Positions 12,382-26,346 of a DNA stretch of 64,000 nucleotides are shown here, in pieces; the first letter of the stretch is position 1, and each line of letters opens with the position of its first letter. A model generated the notes under the pieces. It had not been told where the DNA came from. It did no database searches and saw only the letters and a list, made by a program, of their open reading frames with translations. The position numbers were made by a program, and so were the translations under genes. Origin of the DNA: Auanema rhodensis (taxonomy: Eukaryota; Nematoda; Chromadorea; Rhabditida; Rhabditidae); the NCBI GenBank assembly GCA_964057225.1, contig OZ059897.1, forward strand, positions 4,960,001 to 5,024,000. The letters run 5' to 3'.

Positions 12382-13489
12382 CTAATATGGACATGGGGAA
12401 TCTAATTTTAAAAACCGCATCTCTTTATCTTTCACGTGAAGCAAGTTACATACCAAGTGCACAGCACGTGTACATTTAATTAGCATAAATTAAAGTTCAC
12501 GTAAATTTCAAAGTCATGGTTACCATGCACCAATATCAATAAAAATTTGTTTTTAGACTAATATGGACATGGGGAATCTAATTTTGAAAACCGCATCTCT
12601 TTATCTTTCACGTGAAGTGGGTTACATACCAAGTGCACATCACGTGTACATTTAATTAGCATAAATTAAAGTTCACGTAAATTTCAAAGTCATGGTTACC
12701 ATGCACCAATATCAATAAAAATTTGTTTTTAGACTAATATGGACATGGGGAATCTAATATTGAAAACCGCATCTCTTTATCTTTCACGTGAAGCAAGTTA
12801 CATCCCAAGTGCACATCACGTGTACATTTAATTAGCATAAATTAAAGTTCACGTAAATTTCAAAGTCATGGTTACCATGCACCAATATCAATAAAAATTT
12901 GTTTTTAGACTAATATGGATATGGGGAATCTAATTTTGAAAACCGAATCTCTTTATCTTTCACGTGAAGCGAGTTACATACCAAGTGCACATCACGTGTA
13001 CATTTAATCAGCATAAATTAAAGTTCACGTAAATTTCAAACTCATGGTTACCATGCACCAATATCAATAAAAATTTGTTTTTAGACTAATATGGACATGG
13101 GGAATCTAATTGTGAAAACCGCATCTCTTTATCTTTCACGTGAAGCGAGTTACATACCAAGTGCACATCACGTGTACATTTAATTAACATAAATTAAAGT
13201 TCACGTAAATTTCAAACTCATGGTTACCATGCACCAATATCAATAAAAATTTGTTTTTAGACTAATATGGACATGGGGAATCTAATTTTGAAAACCACAT
13301 CTCTTTATCTTTCACGTGAAGTGGGTTACATACCAAGTGCACATCACGTGTACATTTAATTAGCATAAATTAAAGTTCACGTAAATTTCAAAGTCATGGT
13401 TACCATGAACCAATATCAATAAAAATTTGTTTTTAGACTAATATGGACATGGGGAATTTAATTTTAAAAACCGCATCTCTTTATCTTTC

Positions 13490-16400
13490 ACGTGAAGCAA
13501 GTTACATACCAAGTGCATAGCACGTGTACATTTAATTAGCATAAATTAAAGTTCACGTAAATTTCAAAGTCATGGTTACCATGCACCAATATCAATAAAA
13601 ATTTGTTTTTAGACTAATATGGACATGGGGAATCTAATTGTGAAAACCGCATCTCTTTCTCTTTCACGTGAAGCGAGTTACATACCAAGTGCACATCACG
13701 TGTACATTTAATTAACATAAATTAAAGTTCACGTAAATTTCAAACTCATGGTTACCATGCACCAATATCAATAAAAATTTGTTTTTAGACTAATATGGAC
13801 ATGGGGAATCTAATTTTGAAAACCGCATCTCTTTATCTTTCACGTGAAGTGAGTTACATACCAAGTGCACATCACGTGTACATTTAATTAGCATAAATTA
13901 AAGTTCACGTAAATTTCAAAGTCATGGTTACCATGCACCAATATCAATAAAAATTTGTTTTTAGACTAATATGGACATGGGGAATCTAATTTTGAAAACC
14001 GCATCTCTTTATCTTTCACGTGAAGCAAGTTACATACCAAGTGCATAGCACGTGTACATTTAATTAGCATAAATTAAAGTTCACGTAAATTTCAAAGTCA
14101 TGGTTACCATGCACCAATATCAATAAAAATTTGTTTTTAGACTAATATGGACATGGGGAATCTAATTGTGAAAACCGCATCTCTTTCTCTTTCACGTGAA
14201 GCGAGTTACATACCAAGTGCACATCACGTGTACATTTAATTAACATAAATTAAAGTTCACGTAAATTTCAAACTCATGGTTACCATGCACCAATATCAAT
14301 AAAAATTTGTTTTTAGACTAATATGGACATGGGGAATCTAATTTTGAAAACCGCATCTCTTTATCTTTCACGTGAAGTGGGTTACATACCAAGTGCACAT
14401 CACGTGTACATTTAATTAGCATAAATTAAAGTTAACGTAAATTTCAAAGTCATGGTTACCATGCACCAATATCAATAAAAATTTGTTTTTAGACTAATAT
14501 GGACATGGGGAATCTAATTTTGAAAACCGCATCTCTTTATCTTTCACGTGAAGCGAGTTACATACCAAGTGCACATCACGTGTACATTTAATTAGCATAA
14601 ATTAAAGTTCACCTAAATTTCAAAGTCATGGTTACCATGCACCAATATCAATAAAAATTTGTTTTTAGACTAATATGGACATGGGGAATCTGATATTGAA
14701 AACCGCATCTCTTTATCTTTCACGTGAAGCAAGTTACATCCCAAGTGCACATCACGTGTACATTTAATTAGCATAAATTAAAGTTCACGTAAATTTCAAA
14801 GTCATGGTTACCATGCACCAATATCAATAAAAATTTGTTTTTAGACTAATATGGATATGGGGAATCTAATTTTGAAAACCGCATCTCTTTATCTTTCACG
14901 TGAAGCGAGTTACATACCAAGTGCACATCACGTGTACATTTAATCAGCATAAATTAAAGTTCACGTAAATTTCAAACTCATGGTTACCATGCACCAATAT
15001 CAATAAAAATTTGTTTTTAGACTAATATGGACATGGGGAATCTAATTGTGAAAACCGCATCTCTTTATCTTTCACGTGAAGCGAGTTACATACCAAGTGC
15101 ACATCACGTGTACATTTAATTAACATAAATTAAAGTTCACGTAAATTTCAAACTCATGGTTACTATGCACCAATATCAATAAAAATTTGTTTTTAGACTA
15201 ATATGGACATGGGGAATCTAATTTTGAAAACCACATCTCTTTATCTTTCACGTGAAGTGGGTTACATACCAAGTGCACATCACGTGTACATTTAATTAGC
15301 ATAAATTAAAGTTCACGTAAATTTCAAAGTCATGGTTACCATGCACCAATATCAATAAAAATTTGTTTTTAGACTAATATGGACATGGGGAATCTAATTT
15401 TGAAAACCAATATCAATAACAATTTGTTTTTAGACTAATATGGACATGGGGAATCTAATTTTAAAAACCGCATCTCTTTATCTTTCACGTGAAGCAAGTT
15501 ACATACCAAGTGCACAGCACGTGTACATTTAATTAGCATAAATTAAAGTTCACGTAAATTTCAAAGTCATGGTTACCATGCACCAATATCAATAAAAATT
15601 TGTTTTTAGACTAATATGGACATGGGGAATCTAATTTTGAAAACCGCATCTCTTTATCTTTCACGTGAAGTGGGTTACATACCAAGTGCACATCACGTGT
15701 ACATTTAATTAGCATAAATTAAAGTTCACGTAAATTTCAAAGTCATGGTTACCATGCACCAATATCAATAAAAATTTGTTTTTAGACTAATATGGACATG
15801 GGGAATCTAATATTGAAAACCGCATCTCTTTATCTTTCACGTGAAGCAAGTTACATCCCAAGTGCACATCACGTGTACATTTAATTAGCATAAATTAAAG
15901 TTCACGTAAATTTCAAAGTCATGGTTACCATGCACCAATATCAATAAAAATTTGTTTTTAGACTAATATGGATATGGGGAATCTAATTTTGAAAACCGAA
16001 TCTCTTTATCTTTCACGTGAAGCGAGTTACATACCAAGTGCACATCACGTGTACATTTAATCAGCATAAATTAAAGTTCACGTAAATTTCAAACTCATGG
16101 TTACCATGCACCAATATCAATAAAAATTTGTTTTTAGACTAATATGGACATGGGGAATCTAATTGTGAAAACCGCATCTCTTTATCTTTCACGTGAAGCG
16201 AGTTACATACCAAGTGCACATCACGTGTACATTTAATTAACATAAATTAAAGTTCACGTAAATTTCAAACTCATGGTTACCATGCACCAATATCAATAAA
16301 AATTTGTTTTTAGACTAATATGGACATGGGGAATCTAATTTTGAAAACCACATCTCTTTATCTTTCACGTGAAGTGGGTTACATACCAAGTGCACATCAC

Positions 16401-16542
16401 GTGTACATTTAATTAGCATAAATTAAAGTTCACGTAAATTTCAAAGTCATGGTTACCATGAACCAATATCAATAAAAATTTGTTTTTAGACTAATATGGA
16501 CATGGGGAATTTAATTTTAAAAACCGCATCTCTTTATCTTTC
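13490..16542 (+). repeat. 3053-bp HOR with truncated unit, copy 2
   Basis: Repeats copy 1 offset by 3053 bp, including the 61-bp unit (15374-15434), 'ctgatattg' near 14691, 'ccgaatc' near 15997 and 'catgaacc' near 16460. A private difference is 'cacctaaat' near 14611 where copy 1 has 'cacgtaaat'. The exact 3053-bp offset (17 x 176 + 61) shows that the truncation came before the duplication. After about 16,542 the sequence follows the b-c-d-e-f cassette instead of starting a third copy. Confidence 0.9.
15374..15434 (+). repeat. Truncated 61-bp satellite unit, second copy
   Basis: Same junction ('gaaaacc' joined to 'aatatcaataac') as the unit at 12321, 3053 bp downstream. It is the clearest physical marker of the 3053-bp HOR and one of only two grossly short units in the window. 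Confidence 0.93.
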
Positions 16543-16666
16543 ACGTGAAGCAAGTTACATACCAAGTGCACAGCACGTGTACATTTAATTAGCATAAATT
16601 AAAGTTCACGTAAATTTCAAAGTCATGGTTACCATGCACCAATATCAATAAAAATTTGTTTTTAGA

Positions 16667-18426
16667 CTAATATGGACATGGGGAATCTAATTTTGAAAAC
16701 CGCATCTCTTTATCTTTCACGTGAAGTGGGTTACATACCAAGTGCACATCACGTGTACATTTAATTAGCATAAATTAAAGTTAACGTAAATTTCAAAGTC
16801 ATGGTTACCATGCACCAATATCAATAAAAATTTGTTTTTAGACTAATATGGACATGGGGAATCTAATTTTGAAAACCGCATCTCTTTATCTTTCACGTGA
16901 AGCGAGTTACATACCAAGTGCACATCACGTGTACATTTAATCAGCATAAATTAAAGTTCACGTAAATTTCAAACTCATGGTTACCATGCACCAATATCAA
17001 TAAAAATTTGTTTTTAGACTAATATGGACATGGGGAATCTAATTTTGAAAACCGCATCTCTTTATCTTTCACGTGAAGTGAGTTACATACCAAGTGCACA
17101 GCACGTGTACATTTAATTAGCATAAATTAAAGTTCACGTAAATTTCAAAGTCATGGTTACCATGCACCAATATCAATAAAAATTTGTTTTTAGACTAATA
17201 TGGACATGGGGAATCTAATTTTGAAAACCGCATCTCTTTATCTTTCACGTGAAGCAAGTTACATACCAAGTGCACATCACGTGTACATTTAATTAGCATA
17301 AATTAAAGTTCACGTAAATTTCAAAGTCATGGTTACCATGCACCAATATCAATAAAAATTTGTTTTTAGACTAATATGGACATGGGGAATCTAAATTTGA
17401 AAACCGCATCTCTTTATCTTTCACGTGAAGCAAGTTACATACCAAGTGCACATCACGTGTACATTTAATTAGCATAAATTAAAGTTCACGTAAATTTCAA
17501 AGTCATGGTTACCATGCACCAATATCAATAAAAATTTGTTTTTAGACTAATATGGACATGGGGAATCTAATTTTGAAAACCGCATCTCTTTATCTTTCAC
17601 GTGAAGTGGGTTACATACCAAGTGCACATCACGTGTACATTTAATTAGCATAAATTAAAGTTAACGTAAATTTCAAAGTCATGGTTACCATGCACCAATA
17701 TCAATAAAAATTTGTTTTTAGACTAATATGGACATGGGGAATCTAATTTTGAAAACCGCATCTCTTTATCTTTCACGTGAAGCGAGTTACATACCAAGTG
17801 CACATCACGTGTACATTTAATCAGCATAAATTAAAGTTCACGTAAATTTCAAACTCATGGTTACCATGCACCAATATCAATAAAAATTTGTTTTTAGACT
17901 AATATGGACATGGGGAATCTAATTTTGAAAACCGCATCTCTTTATCTTTCACGTGAAGTGAGTTACATACCAAGTGCACAGCACGTGTACATTTAATTAG
18001 CATAAATTAAAGTTCACGTAAATTTCAAAGTCATGGTTACCATGCACCAATATCAATAAAAATTTGTTTTTAGACTAATATGGACATGGGGAATCTAATT
18101 TTGAAAACCGCATCTCTTTATCTTTCACGTGAAGCAAGTTACATACCAAGTGCACATCACGTGTACATTTAATTAGCATAAATTAAAGTTCACGTAAATT
18201 TCAAAGTCATGGTTACCATGCACCAATATCAATAAAAATTTGTTTTTAGACTAATATGGACATGGGGAATCTAAATTTGAAAACCGCATCTCTTTATCTT
18301 TCACGTGAAGCAAGTTACATACCAAGTGCACATCACGTGTACATTTAATTAGCATAAATTAAAGTTCACGTAAATTTCAAAGTCATGGTTACCATGCACC
18401 AATATCAATAAAAATTTGTTTTTAGA
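16667..18426 (+). repeat. Two tandem b-c-d-e-f cassettes (2 x 880 bp)
   Basis: A five-monomer HOR begins at 16667 and again at 17547. In order: b (TGGG at 61-64, 'gttaacg'), c (CGAG, 'aatcagcat', 'caaactc'), d (TGAG, 'acagcacgtg'), e (CAAG, 'acatcacgtg') and f ('ctaaatttg', CAAG). The two copies look identical by eye. This cassette is the main building block up to about 28 kb, and b-c-d portions recur to 37.3 kb. Confidence 0.9.
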
Positions 18427-20186
18427 CTAATATGGATATGGGGAATCTAATTTTGAAAACCGCATCTCTTTATCTTTCACGTGAAGCGAGTTACATACCA
18501 AGTGCACATCACGTGTACATTTAATCAGCATAAATTAAAGTTCACGTAAATTTCAAACTCATGGTTACCATGCACCAATATCAATAAAAATTTGTTTTTA
18601 GACTAATATGGACATGGGGAATCTAATTGTGAAAACCGCATCTCTTTATCTTTCACGTGAAGCGAGTTACATACCAAGTGCACATCACGTGTACATTTAA
18701 TTAACATAAATTAAAGTTCACGTAAATTTCAAACTCATGGTTACTATGCACCAATATCAATAAAAATTTGTTTTTAGACTAATATGGACATGGGGAATCT
18801 AATTTTGAAAACCACATCTCTTTATCTTTCACGTGAAGTGGGTTACATACCAAGTGCACATCACGTGTACATTTAATTAGCATAAATTAAAGTTCACGTA
18901 AATTTCAAAGTCATGGTTACCATGCACCAATATCAATAACAATTTGTTTTTAGACTAATATGGACATGGGGAATCTAATTTTAAAAACCGCATCTCTTTA
19001 TCTTTCACGTGAAGCAAGTTACATACCAAGTGCACAGCACGTGTACATTTAATTAGCATAAATTAAAGTTCACGTAAATTTCAAAGTCATGGTTACCATG
19101 CACCAATATCAATAAAAATTTGTTTTTAGACTAATATGGACATGGGGAATCTAATTTTGAAAACCGCATCTCTTTATCTTTCACGTGAAGTGGGTTACAT
19201 ACCAAGTGCACATCACGTGTACATTTAATTAGCATAAATTAAAGTTCACGTAAATTTCAAAGTCATGGTTACCATGCACCAATATCAATAAAAATTTGTT
19301 TTTAGACTAATATGGACATGGGGAATCTAATATTGAAAACCGCATCTCTTTATCTTTCACGTGAAGCAAGTTACATCCCAAGTGCACATCACGTGTACAT
19401 TTAATTAGCATAAATTAAAGTTCACGTAAATTTCAAAGTCATGGTTACCATGCACCAATATCAATAAAAATTTGTTTTTAGACTAATATGGATATGGGGA
19501 ATCTAATTTTGAAAACCGAATCTCTTTATCTTTCACGTGAAGCGAGTTACATACCAAGTGCACATCACGTGTACATTTAATCAGCATAAATTAAAGTTCA
19601 CGTAAATTTCAAACTCATGGTTACCATGCACCAATATCAATAAAAATTTGTTTTTAGACTAATATGGACATGGGGAATCTAATTGTGAAAACCGCATCTC
19701 TTTATCTTTCACGTGAAGCGAGTTACATACCAAGTGCACATCACGTGTACATTTAATTAACATAAATTAAAGTTCACGTAAATTTCAAACTCATGGTTAC
19801 CATGCACCAATATCAATAAAAATTTGTTTTTAGACTAATATGGACATGGGGAATCTAATTTTGAAAACCACATCTCTTTATCTTTCACGTGAAGTGGGTT
19901 ACATACCAAGTGCACATCACGTGTACATTTAATTAGCATAAATTAAAGTTCACGTAAATTTCAAAGTCATGGTTACCATGAACCAATATCAATAAAAATT
20001 TGTTTTTAGACTAATATGGACATGGGGAATTTAATTTTAAAAACCGCATCTCTTTATCTTTCACGTGAAGCAAGTTACATACCAAGTGCACAGCACGTGT
20101 ACATTTAATTAGCATAAATTAAAGTTCACGTAAATTTCAAAGTCATGGTTACCATGCACCAATATCAATAAAAATTTGTTTTTAGA
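18427..20186 (+). repeat. Ten-monomer g-to-a cassette (1760 bp), copy at 18.4 kb
   Basis: Ten linked units: g ('ggatatg', 'aatcagcat'), h ('aattgtg', 'ttaacat', 'ttactatg'), i ('accacatc', TGGG, 'ataacaat'), j ('ttttaaaaacc', CAAG, 'acagc'), k (TGGG), l ('taatattg', 'catccc'), m ('ggatatg', 'ccgaatc'), n ('aattgtg', 'ttaacat'), o ('accacatc', TGGG, 'catgaacc') and a ('tttaattttaaaaacc', CAAG). The same order occurs in the 3053-bp HOR (from 11793 and 14846), there with an extra 61 bp after i. Confidence 0.9.
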
Positions 20187-21946
20187 CTAATATGGACATG
20201 GGGAATCTAATTTTGAAAACCGCATCTCTTTATCTTTCACGTGAAGTGGGTTACATACCAAGTGCACATCACGTGTACATTTAATTAGCATAAATTAAAG
20301 TTAACGTAAATTTCAAAGTCATGGTTACCATGCACCAATATCAATAAAAATTTGTTTTTAGACTAATATGGACATGGGGAATCTAATTTTGAAAACCGCA
20401 TCTCTTTATCTTTCACGTGAAGCGAGTTACATACCAAGTGCACATCACGTGTACATTTAATCAGCATAAATTAAAGTTCACGTAAATTTCAAACTCATGG
20501 TTACCATGCACCAATATCAATAAAAATTTGTTTTTAGACTAATATGGACATGGGGAATCTAATTTTGAAAACCGCATCTCTTTATCTTTCACGTGAAGTG
20601 AGTTACATACCAAGTGCACAGCACGTGTACATTTAATTAGCATAAATTAAAGTTCACGTAAATTTCAAAGTCATGGTTACCATGCACCAATATCAATAAA
20701 AATTTGTTTTTAGACTAATATGGACATGGGGAATCTAATTTTGAAAACCGCATCTCTTTATCTTTCACGTGAAGCAAGTTACATACCAAGTGCACATCAC
20801 GTGTACATTTAATTAGCATAAATTAAAGTTCACGTAAATTTCAAAGTCATGGTTACCATGCACCAATATCAATAAAAATTTGTTTTTAGACTAATATGGA
20901 CATGGGGAATCTAAATTTGAAAACCGCATCTCTTTATCTTTCACGTGAAGCAAGTTACATACCGAGTGCACATCACGTGTACATTTAATTAGCATAAATT
21001 AAAGTTCACGTAAATTTCAAAGTCATGGTTACCATGCACCAATATCAATAAAAATTTGTTTTTAGACTAATATGGACATGGGGAATCTAATTTTGAAAAC
21101 CGCATCTCTTTATCTTTCACGTGAAGTGGGTTACATACCAAGTGCACATCACGTGTACATTTAATTAGCATAAATTAAAGTTAACGTAAATTTCAAAGTC
21201 ATGGTTACCATGCACCAATATCAATAAAAATTTGTTTTTAGACTAATATGGACATGGGGAATCTAATTTTGAAAACCGCATCTCTTTATCTTTCACGTGA
21301 AGCGAGTTACATACCAAGTGCACATCACGTGTACATTTAATCAGCATAAATTAAAGTTCACGTAAATTTCAAACTCATGGTTACCATGCACCAATATCAA
21401 TAAAAATTTGTTTTTAGACTAATATGGACATGGGGAATCTAATTGTGAAAACCGCATCTCTTTATCTTTCACGTGAAGCGAGTTACATACCAAGTGCACA
21501 TCACGTGTACATTTAATTAACATAAATTAAAGTTCACGTAAATTTCAAACTCATGGTTACCATGCACCAATATCAATAAAAATTTGTTTTTAGACTAATA
21601 TGGACATGGGGAATCTAATTTTGAAAACCACATCTCTTTATCTTTCACGTGAAGTGGGTTACATACCAAGTGCACATCACGTGTACATTTAATTAGCATA
21701 AATTAAAGTTCACGTAAATTTCAAAGTCATGGTTACCATGAACCAATATCAATAAAAATTTGTTTTTAGACTAATATGGACATGGGGAATTTAATTTTAA
21801 AAACCGCATCTCTTTATCTTTCACGTGAAGCAAGTTACATACCAAGTGCACAGCACGTGTACATTTAATTAGCATAAATTAAAGTTCACGTAAATTTCAA
21901 AGTCATGGTTACCATGCACCAATATCAATAAAAATTTGTTTTTAGA
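20187..21946 (+). repeat. b-c-d-e-f cassette followed by hybrid b-c-n-o-a cassette
   Basis: A normal five-monomer cassette (20187-21066, with a private 'ataccgag' near 20961) is followed by b-c joined directly to n-o-a (21067-21946). The jump from c to n is in register and leaves no indel. It matches an unequal exchange that deleted the intervening d-e-f-g-h-i-j-k-l-m units. Confidence 0.87.
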
Positions 21947-24586
21947 CTAATATGGACATGGGGAATCTAATTTTGAAAACCGCATCTCTTTATCTTTCAC
22001 GTGAAGTGGGTTACATACCAAGTGCACATCACGTGTACATTTAATTAGCATAAATTAAAGTTAACGTAAATTTCAAAGTCATGGTTACCATGCACCAATA
22101 TCAATAAAAATTTGTTTTTAGACTAATATGGACATGGGGAATCTAATTTTGAAAACCGCATCTCTTTATCTTTCACGTGAAGCGAGTTACATACCAAGTG
22201 CACATCACGTGTACATTTAATCAGCATAAATTAAAGTTCACGTAAATTTCAAACTCATGGTTACCATGCACCAATATCAATAAAAATTTGTTTTTAGACT
22301 AATATGGACATGGGGAATCTAATTTTGAAAACCGCATCTCTTTATCTTTCACGTGAAGTGAGTTACATACCAAGTGCACAGCACGTGTACATTTAATTAG
22401 CATAAATTAAAGTTCACGTAAATTTCAAAGTCATGGTTACCATGCACCAATATCAATAAAAATTTGTTTTTAGACTAATATGGACATGGGGAATCTAATT
22501 TTGAAAACCGCATCTCTTTATCTTTCACGTGAAGCAAGTTACATACCAAGTGCACATCACGTGTACATTTAATTAGCATAAATTAAAGTTCACGTAAATT
22601 TCAAAGTCATGGTTACCATGCACCAATATCAATAAAAATTTGTTTTTAGACTAATATGGACATGGGGAATCTAAATTTGAAAACCGCATCTCTTTATCTT
22701 TCACGTGAAGCAAGTTACATACCAAGTGCACATCACGTGTACATTTAATTAGCATAAATTAAAGTTCACGTAAATTTCAAAGTCATGGTTACCATGCACC
22801 AATATCAATAAAAATTTGTTTTTAGACTAATATGGACATGGGGAATCTAATTTTGAAAACCGCATCTCTTTATCTTTCACGTGAAGTGGGTTACATACCA
22901 AGTGCACATCACGTGTACATTTAATTAGCATAAATTAAAGTTAACGTAAATTTCAAAGTCATGGTTACCATGCACCAATATCAATAAAAATTTGTTTTTA
23001 GACTAATATGGACATGGGGAATCTAATTTTGAAAACCGCATCTCTTTATCTTTCACGTGAAGCGAGTTACATACCAAGTGCACATCACGTGTACATTTAA
23101 TCAGCATAAATTAAAGTTCACGTAAATTTCAAACTCATGGTTACCATGCACCAATATCAATAAAAATTTGTTTTTAGACTAATATGGACATGGGGAATCT
23201 AATTTTGAAAACCGCATCTCTTTATCTTTCACGTGAAGTGAGTTACATACCAAGTGCACAGCACGTGTACATTTAATTAGCATAAATTAAAGTTCACGTA
23301 AATTTCAAAGTCATGGTTACCATGCACCAATATCAATAAAAATTTGTTTTTAGACTAATATGGACATGGGGAATCTAATTGTGAAAACCGCATCTCTTTA
23401 TCTTTCACGTGAAGCAAGTTACATACCAAGTGCACATCACGTGTACATTTAATTAGCATAAATTAAAGTTCACGTAAATTTCAAAGTCATGGTTACCATG
23501 CACCAATATCAATAAAAATTTGTTTTTAGACTAATATGGACATGGGGAATCTAAATTTGAAAACCGCATCTCTTTATCTTTCACGTGAAGCAAGTTACAT
23601 ACCAAGTGCACATCACGTGTACATTTAATTAGCATAAATTAAAGTTCACGTAAATTTCAAAGTCATGGTTACCATGCACCAATATCAATAAAAATTTGTT
23701 TTTAGACTAATATGGACATGGGGAATCTAATTTTGAAAACCGCATCTCTTTATCTTTCACGTGAAGTGGGTTACATACCAAGTGCACATCACGTGTACAT
23801 TTAATTAGCATAAATTAAAGTTAACGTAAATTTCAAAGTCATGGTTACCATGCACCAATATCAATAAAAATTTGTTTTTAGACTAATATGGACATGGGGA
23901 ATCTAATTTTGAAAACCGCATCTCTTTATCTTTCACGTGAAGCGAGTTACATACCAAGTGCACATCACGTGTACATTTAATCAGCATAAATTAAAGTTCA
24001 CGTAAATTTCAAACTCATGGTTACCATGCACCAATATCAATAAAAATTTGTTTTTAGACTAATATGGACATGGGGAATCTAATTTTGAAAACCGCATCTC
24101 TTTATCTTTCACGTGAAGTGAGTTACATACCAAGTGCACAGCACGTGTACATTTAATTAGCATAAATTAAAGTTCACGTAAATTTCAAAGTCATGGTTAC
24201 CATGCACCAATATCAATAAAAATTTGTTTTTAGACTAATATGGACATGGGGAATCTAATTTTGAAAACCGCATCTCTTTATCTTTCACGTGAAGCAAGTT
24301 ACATACCAAGTGCACATCACGTGTACATTTAATTAGCATAAATTAAAGTTCACGTAAATTTCAAAGTCATGGTTACCATGCACCAATATCAATAAAAATT
24401 TGTTTTTAGACTAATATGGACATGGGGAATCTAAATTTGAAAACCGCATCTCTTTATCTTTCACGTGAAGCAAGTTACATACCAAGTGCACATCACGTGT
24501 ACATTTAATTAGCATAAATTAAAGTTCACGTAAATTTCAAAGTCATGGTTACCATGCACCAATATCAATAAAAATTTGTTTTTAGA
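21947..24586 (+). repeat. Three tandem b-c-d-e-f cassettes (3 x 880 bp)
   Basis: Copies start at 21947, 22827 and 23707. They look near-identical. The middle copy carries 'aattgtgaaaacc' in its e unit (near 23379), a variant shared with the cassette at 26347 (near 26899), so those two cassettes descend from the same duplicate. Confidence 0.9.
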
Positions 24587-26346
24587 CTAATATGGATATG
24601 GGGAATCTAATTTTGAAAACCGCATCTCTTTATCTTTCACGTGAAGCGAGTTACATACCAAGTGCACATCACGTGTACATTTAATCAGCATAAATTAAAG
24701 TTCACGTAAATTTCAAACTCATGGTTACCATGCACCAATATCAATAAAAATTTGTTTTTAGACTAATATGGACATGGGGAATCTAATTGTGAAAACCGCA
24801 TCTCTTTATCTTTCACGTGAAGCGAGTTACATACCAAGTGCACATCACGTGTACATTTAATTAACATAAATTAAAGTTCACGTAAATTTCAAACTCATGG
24901 TTACTATGCACCAATATCAATAAAAATTTGTTTTTAGACTAATATGGACATGGGGAATCTAATTTTGAAAACCACATCTCTTTATCTTTCACGTGAAGTG
25001 GGTTACATACCAAGTGCACATCACGTGTACATTTAATTAGCATAAATTAAAGTTCACGTAAATTTCAAAGTCATGGTTACCATGCACCAATATCAATAAC
25101 AATTTGTTTTTAGACTAATATGGACATGGGGAATCTAATTTTAAAAACCGCATCTCTTTATCTTTCACGTGAAGCAAGTTACATACCAAGTGCACAGCAC
25201 GTGTACATTTAATTAGCATAAATTAAAGTTCACGTAAATTTCAAAGTCATGGTTACCATGCACCAATATCAATAAAAATTTGTTTTTAGACTAATATGGA
25301 CATGGGGAATCTAATTTTGAAAACCGCATCTCTTTATCTTTCACGTGAAGTGGGTTACATACCAAGTGCACATCACGTGTACATTTAATTAGCATAAATT
25401 AAAGTTCACGTAAATTTCAAAGTCATGGTTACCATGCACCAATATCAATAAAAATTTGTTTTTAGACTAATATGGACATGGGGAATCTAATATTGAAAAC
25501 CGGATCTCTTTATCTTTCACGTGAAGCAAGTTACATCCCAAGTGCACATCACGTGTACATTTAATTAGCATAAATTAAAGTTCACGTAAATTTCAAAGTC
25601 ATGGTTACCATGCACCAATATCAATAAAAATTTGTTTTTAGACTAATATGGATATGGGGAATCTAATTTTGAAAACCGAATCTCTTTATCTTTCACGTGA
25701 AGCGAGTTACATACCAAGTGCACATCACGTGTACATTTAATCAGCATAAATTAAAGTTCACGTAAATTTCAAACTCATGGTTACCATGCACCAATATCAA
25801 TAAAAATTTGTTTTTAGACTAATATGGACATGGGGAATCTAATTGTGAAAACCGCATCTCTTTATCTTTCACGTGAAGCGAGTTACATACCAAGTGCACA
25901 TCACGTGTACATTTAATTAACATAAATTAAAGTTCACGTAAATTTCAAACTCATGGTTACCATGCACCAATATCAATAAAAATTTGTTTTTAGACTAATA
26001 TGGACATGGGGAATCTAATTTTGAAAACCACATCTCTTTATCTTTCACGTGAAGTGGGTTACATACCAAGTGCACATCACGTGTACATTTAATTAGCATA
26101 AATTAAAGTTCACGTAAATTTCAAAGTCATGGTTACCATGAACCAATATCAATAAAAATTTGTTTTTAGACTAATATGGACATGGGGAATTTAATTTTAA
26201 AAACCGCATCTCTTTATCTTTCACGTGAAGCAAGTTACATACCAAGTGCACAGCACGTGTACATTTAATTAGCATAAATTAAAGTTCACGTAAATTTCAA
26301 AGTCATGGTTACCATGCACCAATATCAATAAAAATTTGTTTTTAGA
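24587..26346 (+). repeat. Ten-monomer g-to-a cassette, copy at 24.6 kb
   Basis: Same order as the cassette at 18427, offset by 6160 bp (35 units). Its l unit has 'ccggatctc' (near 25501) where the earlier copy has 'ccgcatctc'. That private base is inherited by all g-to-a cassettes downstream (near 29021, 30077, 32541), giving a direction to the duplication history. Confidence 0.9.

Larger units (their letters stand above)
10437..13489 (+). repeat. 3053-bp HOR with truncated unit, copy 1
   Basis: Seventeen 176-bp monomers plus one 61-bp unit make a 3053-bp block. Markers in order: 'tgcatagcac', 'aattgtgaaaacc' with 'tttctcttt' and 'ttaacat', a repeat of that pair 528 bp on, a 'gttaacg' unit, 'ctgatattg' with 'catccc' near 11638-11686, 'ggatatg' near 11801, 'ttactatg' near 12107, the 61-bp unit at 12321-12381, 'taatattg' with 'catccc' near 12758-12802, 'ccgaatc' near 12944, and 'catgaacc' near 13407. 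The outer boundaries are set by where matching to copy 2 stops and are uncertain by some tens of bases. Confidence 0.9.
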
